The translations under genes were made by a program, and so were the position numbers. Shown piece after piece: positions 20,196 to 29,100 of a stretch of DNA of 64,000 nt (position 1 is its first letter; every line of letters begins with the position of its first letter). A model generated the notes under the pieces. That model made no database searches. It was not told where the DNA came from and saw only the letters and a list, made by a program, of their open reading frames with translations. The stretch is from Bacteroidaceae bacterium (GTDB taxonomy: Bacteria; Bacteroidota; Bacteroidia; Bacteroidales; Bacteroidaceae), in assembly GCA_024683455.1 (NCBI GenBank), contig JAIKYE010000002.1, positions 1-64,000 of the forward strand, given 5' to 3'.

Positions 20196-21587
20196 ATGAA
20201 CTACGAGCTATTTAATGCCATAAACGATACACTCTGGACCTACGTGGTAATAACCATGCTGGTAGGTTGTGCCCTGTATTTCACTTGGAATCTCAGAGCC
20301 GTACAGTTTACGCAAATTAAGGAGATGTTCCGGAGCCTTCTCAGTCCCTCCATTTCCTCTAATCAGCAAGAGTCTGGCCATAAAAAGGTTTCATCCTTTC
20401 AAGCCTTTGCCATAAGTTTATCCAGCAGAGTAGGAACAGGTAATTTAGCAGGTGTAGCCAGTGCCATTTTTGTAGGCGGGCCAGGTGCAGTCTTCTGGAT
20501 GTGGGTAATGGCACTCTTAGGAGCAAGCACAGCCTTTATGGAAGCAACCTTAGCGCAGCTCTTCAAGCGTAAGGGAGAGGATAGTTTCTACGGAGGTCCA
20601 GCATACTATATGCAACACGGATTAGGAAAGAGATGGATGGGTATCATCTTTGCCTGTTTCATGATTTACGGATTCGGTCTGGCTAACCAAATTGTACAAA
20701 GCAATACATTATGCGATGCCATGAGTGATGCTTTTAGCATTGGTACAGATAAAGCGGCATGGGCACTTACAATTCTTACGCTTGTCATCATTTTTGGCGG
20801 CATTCAACGCATAGCCCACTTTGCAGCTATGGTTGTGCCCTTTATGGCTGTAGGATATCTTATTTTAGCCTTTATAATCTTAGGGATGAACATACAGCAA
20901 GTTCCTGCCATGTTCGCACTTATCATCAAGAGTGCATTTGGCTGGCATCAAGTAGCTGGCGGCACCATAGGCATGGCCATCATGCAAGGCGTAAAACGTG
21001 GACTATTCAGCAACGAGGCAGGAGAAGGCAGCGCACCGAATGCTGCTGCAACAGCAACCATCAGCCACCCCGTCAAGCAAGGGTTATTGCAAAGCTTTGG
21101 GGTTTTTACAGATACATTAGTTATCTGCACATGCACGGCTTTTATCATTATCCTAAGTGGGCTATACACACAAGCTGATGGTATTATCCTTACCTCCCGC
21201 GCTATGGAACATCATTTAGGCGCCATGGGAGCCTGGTATCTTACAGCAGCCATCTTCCTGTTTGCCTACAGCACTATTATTGCCAACTATTTCTACGGAG
21301 AGACTAACATCCGCTTTATCTGCGATAAGCCGTGGACTATTCTGCTATTCCGGCTTTCTAGCGGAATTGTTGTGCTTTTAGGCGGATACATGACCTTGCA
21401 ACAAGCTTGGTGCTTTGTAGATTTGGCAATGGCACTGATGACCATTTTGAATCTTATTGCCGTTGTATGGTTGAGCAAATACGCATTCAAGCTACTTCAG
21501 GATTATCTACAACAACGAAAAGAAGGAAAAGATCCTGCATTCCATAAAGATATGTTCCCCAATGCAGACATAGAGGGATGGGATTAA
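20196..21587 (+). CDS. Alanine/glycine:cation symporter (AGCS) family protein
   Basis: SSRVGTGNLAGVASAIFVGGPGAVFWMWV and GVKRGLFSNEAGEGSAPNAAATA signature motifs. Confidence 0.95.
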   Translation: MNYELFNAINDTLWTYVVITMLVGCALYFTWNLRAVQFTQIKEMFRSLLSPSISSNQQESGHKKVSSFQAFAISLSSRVGTGNLAGVASAIFVGGPGAVFWMWVMALLGASTAFMEATLAQLFKRKGEDSFYGGPAYYMQHGLGKRWMGIIFACFMIYGFGLANQIVQSNTLCDAMSDAFSIGTDKAAWALTILTLVIIFGGIQRIAHFAAMVVPFMAVGYLILAFIILGMNIQQVPAMFALIIKSAFGWHQVAGGTIGMAIMQGVKRGLFSNEAGEGSAPNAAATATISHPVKQGLLQSFGVFTDTLVICTCTAFIIILSGLYTQADGIILTSRAMEHHLGAMGAWYLTAAIFLFAYSTIIANYFYGETNIRFICDKPWTILLFRLSSGIVVLLGGYMTLQQAWCFVDLAMALMTILNLIAVVWLSKYAFKLLQDYLQQRKEGKDPAFHKDMFPNADIEGWD

Positions 21588-21599
21588 AGATAACAGAAT

Positions 21600-22370
21600 A
21601 TGAACACAGAACCAACCAATACAGGAAAAGTATTCCTTATAGCTGGCAGTGAGCCTTTAGGAAGCGCCGGCGTTCAGGCTGACATAAAGGCCATTACACG
21701 CTGTGGCGGCTGGGCAGCAGCAGCCCTTACTTGCATCGTAGATGAAGATGTCAATCAAATTAAAGGTATTCACCATCTGCCCACAGAACTTATTGTATCA
21801 CAGGCAGAATCGTTTCTCAGTACAGTTGGAGCCGATTGTATCAAAACAGGGGTACTCCCCAGTGCAGATATTATAAAAGGAGTTGCAGGTGTACTCCGCA
21901 AGTATAATCAACAACCCATCCTTATAGACCCCGTAATTGTTAACTTTGCAGGGGAGCAATTGGTCTGTGATGAAGCAATTCAAGCCTATAAGGAGCAGCT
22001 ATTTCCTTTGGCCACTATCATCACGCCCAACTTTCGAGAAGCAGAGTTCTTGCTTGGGCATAAACTGCAAGACATAGAAGCCGATCTTCGCTGGCTCAGC
22101 CATTGGGGAAGTTCCGTCATTGTAAAGAGTGTGGAAGAAGGTGAATATCTGGTAGATTATCTATATGATAAGACCACTGACAGCATCACCCCACACCCTA
22201 AGAAGAAACTGGCACTTACAGACCGTAACGGAACAGGCGACACATTAGCATCCGCTATCGCCACCCATTTGGCAAATGGTGTGGACTTACAGACTGCTGT
22301 ATCCCGAGCTGAAGCTTACATGAATTACTTTCTGGCCGGTCCACGTTATTACATCAGTGTTGGGAAGTAG
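21600..22370 (+). CDS. thiD: Hydroxymethylpyrimidine/phosphomethylpyrimidine kinase
   Basis: GSEPLGSAGVQADIKAITRCGGWAAAALTCI; ITPNFREAEFL; TDRNGTGDTLASAIATHLANG PfkB/ThiD motifs. Confidence 0.87.
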   Translation: MNTEPTNTGKVFLIAGSEPLGSAGVQADIKAITRCGGWAAAALTCIVDEDVNQIKGIHHLPTELIVSQAESFLSTVGADCIKTGVLPSADIIKGVAGVLRKYNQQPILIDPVIVNFAGEQLVCDEAIQAYKEQLFPLATIITPNFREAEFLLGHKLQDIEADLRWLSHWGSSVIVKSVEEGEYLVDYLYDKTTDSITPHPKKKLALTDRNGTGDTLASAIATHLANGVDLQTAVSRAEAYMNYFLAGPRYYISVGK

Positions 22371-24120
22371 ACAGATACTGGATTGCAAGCATCGTTAAAT
22401 CATCACTCTGCTCCGCATCACCAACAAACTGACGTACAGCTTCTGTTTGAAGTGAAATAATATCTTTGGGAGAACATGAGCCGTTTGCCTGCAAAGCCTG
22501 TCTTGCCATTCTAAGCATCCGTTGTTTTCCAAACTGTTCGCGGCTAACATTCTCAGCCTCTGTCAATCCGTCGGTATAAAGGAAAATTGTTGTCTTGGGA
22601 TAGATAAGCGCCTCTTGCCCTTCATAGTCCCAGCCAGACATCATTCCAACAGGTATGTTATTGCAAGAGGGTAATAATCCTACACCCTTTCCAATGAGCA
22701 ACGGCTCCTCATGACCAGCATTACAATAGCGCAAGAATCCTGTTGACATGTCAAGAACTCCCACAAAAAGGGTGACAAACATGTGCGAATCATTCATATC
22801 TGCTAATGATTCATTCATCGTCATAACAATATCCTCAGGTATATCTTCATGAGCCGAAACGGATCGGAACAGGCTACGTGTAACTGCCATCACCAAAGAA
22901 GCCGGTACGCCTTTCCCCGACACATCGCCTATGCAGAAGAAAAATTTCTCATCGCGTATATGAAAATCGTAAAGATCGCCTCCCACTTCCTTGGCAGGGA
23001 CCAATGAAGCATAAATCTGTACATCCTGACGTTCAGGAAAAGGCGGAAAAGTTTTGGGAAGCATACTCTCTTGTATACCACGTGCAATGCGCAACTCACT
23101 GCCAATACGTTCCTTTTCTGTGTTAGCCTTCTGTAACGAACGGGCACTTTTAGCAGTACGATATATGATATAACAAAGCAATGCCAAGCCTGCCAAGCCG
23201 AGCAGCATCAGATACAAACCTACTTTATGCAAGCCTGCGAATATCTCCTTTTCGTCGCAAACGACAGCCATTGACCATCCAGTCTCACCATCAACAGGAG
23301 CATAAAAAACAATTTTCTTTTTACCATCAAGGCTCACAATATTGTTATGACCACTCTGCCCACTCATCATCCTCTGGTTTATAACATGAGTGGTGGTATC
23401 TGCCGCAGAAGCAGTAATCTCCTGAATGGTTCGACGCATTATATGACGATTATCAGGTCCAGCCATAACCTTACCTGCACGAGAAATAACTATATTATAA
23501 CTGGAGGGATAGATTTTGTTGGCATTGATAACGTCTGAAAGCCAATTAAGTGACACATCTGCACCAAACAAAGCAACAGTTCTGCCTTCACCGTTACGCA
23601 CAGGTACAGTGTATGTGCATAACATCATCCGCGCACCGGCCTCATCGAAGTATGGTTCACTCCACCTTCCTTTTTCTGCCCGAATACCGTTTTGATAAAA
23701 TTCTGTCTCAAAATAGTCATGCGTAGCGCAACCTATCTGATTCTCTTCTATTGTTCCGTCTAGTCGGCGTGCCACATACGGTTCAAACCAGTGGCCTTTT
23801 TGTGGGTAATAGTCTGGGATGAACATCATACCCACACCAACAACTGTCTTGTTCTGTTCCAACACCCTACGAATATCCGTGAAAAGCGAATCGGGAGACT
23901 CTAATCTGTGTTCTGTTGTCCATAACGTGTTACTGATAGCGGTCTCAACAGCCACCATTACCTTCTGTATCTCCAGATTTTTCACACGTAGCTCGGTCTC
24001 GGCCCTATGTTCCACCTCTTCACGGATTCCCCTTCTTGCAAACATGAACTGCACGGCAGAGATAAGCTCCAGTAACACTGCTACTGTTACGATGATGGCA
24101 ACACTGTATTTCGAGTTCAT
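22354..24120 (-). CDS. SpoIIE/RsbU-type PP2C phosphatase with N-terminal Cache-like sensor
   Basis: Two TM segments flanking an extracytoplasmic sensor; LRIARGIQESMLPKTFPPFPERQDVQIYASLVPAKEVGGDLYDF...IGDVSGKGVPASLVMA. Confidence 0.93.
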   Translation of the reverse strand: MNSKYSVAIIVTVAVLLELISAVQFMFARRGIREEVEHRAETELRVKNLEIQKVMVAVETAISNTLWTTEHRLESPDSLFTDIRRVLEQNKTVVGVGMMFIPDYYPQKGHWFEPYVARRLDGTIEENQIGCATHDYFETEFYQNGIRAEKGRWSEPYFDEAGARMMLCTYTVPVRNGEGRTVALFGADVSLNWLSDVINANKIYPSSYNIVISRAGKVMAGPDNRHIMRRTIQEITASAADTTTHVINQRMMSGQSGHNNIVSLDGKKKIVFYAPVDGETGWSMAVVCDEKEIFAGLHKVGLYLMLLGLAGLALLCYIIYRTAKSARSLQKANTEKERIGSELRIARGIQESMLPKTFPPFPERQDVQIYASLVPAKEVGGDLYDFHIRDEKFFFCIGDVSGKGVPASLVMAVTRSLFRSVSAHEDIPEDIVMTMNESLADMNDSHMFVTLFVGVLDMSTGFLRYCNAGHEEPLLIGKGVGLLPSCNNIPVGMMSGWDYEGQEALIYPKTTIFLYTDGLTEAENVSREQFGKQRMLRMARQALQANGSCSPKDIISLQTEAVRQFVGDAEQSDDLTMLAIQYLSTSQH

Positions 24121-24147
24121 ACTATTATAGCCTTTAGACGTTAAACG

Positions 24148-25365
24148 TTAGTCAACATTCCAATTATCGAACGTCTTACATACGTCCATGATATAGTCAT
24201 AGCGTTTAGTTACTATTTCATCAAACAACGATTTACACTCTTGTATTACCGCATTAGGAAAAGAATCCGAAAGTGAAAGCCAACTAAACTTTCTGATGCA
24301 AGATGCCACCTCTATCTGTTCCTTTCGTTGTGCTACCACATCGGATGGCAAACCGGCAAAATAATAGTCCATAGCCTTATTCCACAGACGTTGCCCCATC
24401 TCACGCGGCATACCTATAATCTTCTCATAGTCGCCAACAAAGCTTACCATAGCTGAGTATGCATGGGCTAAGTCAAGCAAAGGATGTCCATACCCCACCT
24501 CGCCCATATCTATCAGCATCAGTTCGTCTTCCTGCATCATGGCATTCTTTGTCTGAAGATCCATATGCAACAAGCGATTACCCGCAGGAATGCTATCAAC
24601 GATACTCAACAGCATATTTATGTTCTCTTCCGGGAAATACCGACGTATATGTTCAACTTGCTTACGTTCGTTTTCTATAGCCGATGGTACTTTACCACCT
24701 ATAGGGACCTCTATCTGATGCAATTGTAGAAATAGGTCAGCATACTTCTTTGCACAAACATCTAGCTGGGTGGGATGTTTCTTTAAGTATGTACTCAATG
24801 TCTGGGCTTCCAACAACTCGTAAACCAGTCCAAAGCATTCTTCTGCACCTGTGGTCTGTGGAGCGACCTTTACTATATCAAATGATATCGGTGTGGGCAT
24901 ACCTAGAACAAAAGCCTCCTTTGAGAGAATAATTTCATGTTGCACCTCTTCCATCGTAGTACCTTCGCGAAATACCTTAATAATGGTGTCACCGTCTAAA
25001 CGATACACTTTTCCGACGCCACCAATACCTATAAGCCTACAGCCGTCCACACTCAGTCTGCGCATAGCTCGCTCAACAATCATAATCTGTGTAAATCGCG
25101 TTGTCTCAAGGACCTCATATACATGTGGTTGAACATTAATTACCCTAAATCCCTTAAAACGCTTTGCTAAAGAAAGCAAGATACGAAGACCCGAACTTGA
25201 TATATATTCCAACCGTGAAGCATCGCACGTTAACGAACGAACAGAGGCAATCTTTTCTATTTCATTGCTAATCTTGGCACTGGCCTCTGCTGACGTAGCA
25301 GTGTCCAAACGACCCTCAAAAAAGATAGTCACGTCATTGCCGTAGTTTTTTATGGTAGTATTCAT
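24148..25365 (-). CDS. STAS domain (anti-sigma factor antagonist-like) fused to an aminoglycoside phosphotransferase-like kinase domain
   Basis: N-terminal STAS (VTIFFEGRLDTATSAEA...LEYISSSGLRILLSLAKRF); C-terminal IGIGGVGKVYRLDGDTIIKVF...LLHMDLQTKNAMMQEDELMLIDMGEVGYGHPLLDLA kinase motifs. Confidence 0.88.
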   Translation of the reverse strand: MNTTIKNYGNDVTIFFEGRLDTATSAEASAKISNEIEKIASVRSLTCDASRLEYISSSGLRILLSLAKRFKGFRVINVQPHVYEVLETTRFTQIMIVERAMRRLSVDGCRLIGIGGVGKVYRLDGDTIIKVFREGTTMEEVQHEIILSKEAFVLGMPTPISFDIVKVAPQTTGAEECFGLVYELLEAQTLSTYLKKHPTQLDVCAKKYADLFLQLHQIEVPIGGKVPSAIENERKQVEHIRRYFPEENINMLLSIVDSIPAGNRLLHMDLQTKNAMMQEDELMLIDMGEVGYGHPLLDLAHAYSAMVSFVGDYEKIIGMPREMGQRLWNKAMDYYFAGLPSDVVAQRKEQIEVASCIRKFSWLSLSDSFPNAVIQECKSLFDEIVTKRYDYIMDVCKTFDNWNVD

Positions 25366-25385
25366 GGATAATATAACTTGAGTAT

Positions 25386-25787
25386 TTATAGGTTCTTAGT
25401 TAAAAATAGAATGTTACAACCGTCCACGCGCTTATAATTCATGGTATCCATATACTGACGAATAAGGAAAATCCCCAAACCGCCTATTGGACGTTGCTTT
25501 GCCGACAGAGTAATGTCTGGTCCTTCTGCCTTTGTCGGATCAAAGGGATTGCCGTCATCGCATATCTCAAATGTCAATTTGCCGTCACAAGCTAAAGTCT
25601 TGATACGTATCTCGCCTTTTGTTCCCTCGGGATACGCATATCTCATAACATTAACGACAGCTTCCTCCACTGCTAATCCAACATTCTTTGCCGTCATCTC
25701 GTCCATTTGACTATCCGCACAAGCTGTCCTTACAAAAGCTTCCAGCTTTGGCACCTCGCTGACATCATTTTGTAATATACAATTCAT
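25386..25787 (-). CDS. RsbW-like ATP-binding anti-sigma regulatory factor (HATPase)
   Basis: NVGLAVEEAVVNVMRYAYPEGTKGEIRI...EICDDGNPFDPTKAEGPDITL...GGLGIFLIRQYMD. Start moved from 25913 to internal Met43 because a promoter lies inside the longer ORF call. Confidence 0.88.
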   Translation of the reverse strand: MNCILQNDVSEVPKLEAFVRTACADSQMDEMTAKNVGLAVEEAVVNVMRYAYPEGTKGEIRIKTLACDGKLTFEICDDGNPFDPTKAEGPDITLSAKQRPIGGLGIFLIRQYMDTMNYKRVDGCNILFLTKNL

Positions 25788-25849
25788 AATCTCGTTCTTC
25801 TCCTTTTTGAATCTTATATTATCTATAAGTTTCCCTCCATATCTTGCTG

Positions 25850-25881
25850 CAAATATACAAATAAGTAGAAAAAAAGCAAAA
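25850..25881 (-). promoter_or_regulatory. Bacteroidota-type promoter for the partner-switching operon
   Basis: Minus strand TTTTG-N19-TATATTTG (-33 at 25877-25881; -7 at 25850-25857). Confidence 0.75.
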
Positions 25882-25932
25882 GAAAACAAAAAAAGAAACT
25901 GCCCACTCTGCATTTTGAAGCAGAATGGGCAG
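25882..25932 (-). terminator. Intrinsic terminator downstream of the small ORF
   Basis: Minus strand CTGCCCATTCTGC-TTCAAAAT-GCAGAGTGGGCAG followed by TTTCTTTTTTTG; one mismatch in the stem. Confidence 0.8.
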
Positions 25933-25959
25933 TGTATTATGATAAGATGCAGCGATGGG

Positions 25960-26106
25960 TTAATCTTCCCAAATCTGCCACTCGTTATTTTCCTTAGTCA
26001 GGACTTCAGAGTTGTCTGCATCAGTACCTTCTATAACAGAAACAGCTATTATCTGCACGCATTCAGCATCCAGAATCTCAGCTCTTGGCTTATAATATTT
26101 TTTCAT
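25960..26106 (-). CDS. Small 48-aa protein, not in the supplied ORF track
   Basis: ATG to TAA: MKKYYKPRAEILDAECVQIIAVSVIEGTDADNSEVLTKENNEWQIWED; starts 18 nt after the upstream gene's stop and is followed by a terminator. Confidence 0.65.
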   Translation of the reverse strand: MKKYYKPRAEILDAECVQIIAVSVIEGTDADNSEVLTKENNEWQIWED

Positions 26107-26124
26107 CGTTTTGTTGAATTAAAA

Positions 26125-29100
26125 TTAAAACAGGACCTTCTTGCTATCACAGATATAAACACCCTTCTGAGCCTTGTTTACACGCTGACCTGCAAGATTG
26201 AAGATAGAATGTTCAATATTCAATGTTGAACGTTCAATGTTATTAATTCCCGTGGAATTATCCTCGGTGAAGGTATAAACCTTGACTTCCGTAACAGGAA
26301 CATTCATGTAAGCACGGAAAGAACCAATAGTGGGTTGTACATCACCTACGTGATAAAAACCAGTCACACCATTTTGATTTTGCAGTACATATGATCCTAC
26401 AGTTGCAGGAGTTGCCTTGTACACACCGCAAAGAACGCCGTTTGTCAGGTCAGCTTCACTTGCCTCAACGATTACATTGGAAGCTGAGAGAACCAGCTGA
26501 CCATTACCCTGTACAACGACCGGTTTGTTAGCACTGACACTGGCAACAGCACTCAGATTAACTGTTGTACCGGTTACAGAAGTAGCCTTTGATATGGTAA
26601 ATTCAGCAGGAACAGTTGCCTCAAAGGGGAGGATCAGTGTCCTGTATGAATTTACCTGTGTCATATATGAAGCCTTTTCTGCCGTGAAGGCATAAGGTGC
26701 TCCAAAGTCAGCACCATCCGTCAGGAATAAACTCTCGCAAACGCCATTATTGATGATATTGGTACCAGTGATACCTGACTCTGGCGAAACGGTAACCAAA
26801 AGGTTAGAACCGTCTGGCAGACTACCAGCCAAGGCATTAGCTTCGAAAGCGTAGTTGCTCAGATCAATGGATGTAGCTTTTTCGCTCAGTGCCTCAGATA
26901 CCAGATTCTCAACGTCTGCAGGATAAACAACACCCAGCATCTTCTGACGGAAGTCTGCAATATCCTTTGCACTTAGACCCAACTCCTTGTGACAGTAGGT
27001 GTAGAACTTATCTGTCAATGTTTCGCCGTCCATAGTGTTGATGAAATCAATCAAACCATCTGCGTTCTCCTTCAGACGTTCTGTATCGAAGTAAGAGAAG
27101 GTGGTGATCTCGTAGTCCTTGTAGATATCACTCTCGCTTACACCCAGCAGACCCTCAATCAGGAAGGCCAGAGTACCGGTACGATCTGCACCGATGTGAC
27201 AATGGAAGAATACAGGTCTGTCTTTCTTCACACAGTCGAAAATATACTCCATGTTCTTCTTGTAGATGGGCTTCTGGTTCTGAAGACCGCCTTCGTAGTA
27301 CTCTACGTTATTGATGCGAAGATAGGTTACGTCTTTACCCAAGGGAGAATTACTGATGTATAGAGCCTCATTACTTGTACGTAGGTCAAGTTCTGCCTTC
27401 ATACCGATAGCACGGAGAGCTTCAATGCCTTTTGGCGTCAGGTTATACTTACCATTCCACTCTGCACCACGATAGATGTAACCATACTTAATGGGCTTAC
27501 CACTGGCTGTTGCCCAACCACCGAGGTCACGGATGTTGCCACCACCATCGGCCTTAATCTGACGAAGTTGACCGCTGGTAGAGAAAGAAGAATTAATGAG
27601 TTCTGTGTCGTTACCATCAACGGTGGCTGTTACCTTATAATAATAGGTTTGGCCGGGTATGAGGTTGTAAATCTCGTAATAAGTATCCTCACTGTTAACC
27701 TCTATAGGAGTAGCATCGGCAAAATCAGCATTGGTGCTCCAAGTTATATACTGAGCAGTAGCATCCTCGTTACGTGTCCAGAAGATGGTAGCAGGTTCAG
27801 GCGTATCACGACGTACGGGAGGAGCAACATTGTACTTCTCCATCTTAGAAGAATCCTGTCTTGTATAGGATACCTCAGCCATATACTCCCTTACGCGGAT
27901 GTTCTCGACATTGAAGTCCTGCTCAAACATTCCGCTCTGTGCAGGATGAAAGCGCCAGTAGATGCGATCAGAGCTCTCATCGGTAGTGAGCAATACCCAA
28001 CCACCGGAAACAGAATAAGGATAGCTGGCATTGGTGCCATCATAAAGGCTCTTCAGTGTATACTTGCCACCGCTTACCCAAGTAATCACCTGTGGATTCT
28101 CGGGTGTTTCTGTCAGTGTAATATATTCATTCTTAGCGTTGCCGTTTACGGGTTTACCTGCATACAGATTATTTTCCATATTCTGTATATACCAGTTGCT
28201 ACCCTTACGTGTGAGTTTGAAATAGTATTTATCCTTTGCAGCATCAAAGTCAGAAATGCCCAAACCACCTTCTGCAGCGTATGCAGCATCAGCAAACAAC
28301 ATCTGACCCTTGCTGATGTTCTCAATGTAGTAGAAACCCTCGTTCAGCGGATTAACAGAGAGACCGTCTGCAGCAATAATCATCTGAAGATAAGCCTTGT
28401 TGCGCTGCTCCAAAGATGCGTTTTCATCAAGAGAAGCAGCAAATGTCAGAGCATCCTTGAATGCCTTTACACTGGCTGTTGTATAATAGCCAGGATCTGT
28501 ACCGACCTCTTCATCGGCAGGTAACTTAGCACTGTAGGTAGCGATGTAGTTCTGCAACTGCTCGTTAGAAATCTCTTCCAGCAAATCGGCAACAATATTA
28601 TGGTTAGCCCAGTAGTAGTTCGATGTGTAGTCCAGATACAGGCTGGGATAAATATGAATGGTAGACTTGTGACTATCATCGAAAGTCTGGTTGTCTGCCA
28701 GTGATGGCATAGCATCACATATCATATATACGTCGTAGCCGCCTTCTGCACGCCAGAAGACCCATGAGCCCCATTTTTCGTTAGCAATGTTCTTGCCGAC
28801 CGTAATAGTCTTCAGGTTAGCATTCTCGCTGATACAAGACTCTCCCAGCTTTGTTACAGAGTTAGGCAGGGTAATCTCTTTAATCTTTGTGCTATAGATA
28901 GCTTCCTTGCCAATAGAAACAAGTCCCTCGGGCAGGGTGATAGAGGTGAGGCCTGAATTGCGGAAGGCATAATTACCAATGCCTGTTACATTGTAGGTTT
29001 TATCTTCGTAGGTAACTTGTGCGGGGATGGTGATGTCTCCGCTATAGGTGCTGGGATTGCTTGACGAGGGCTGGTTCTCGTTGGGATAAACAACACTAAC

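Noticed and set aside
27568-28524. 318-aa plus-strand ORF antisense to the LRR-phosphatase gene
   Set aside because: Lies wholly inside a well-supported gene on the other strand; the translation has no recognisable domain and looks like shadow coding caused by codon bias.
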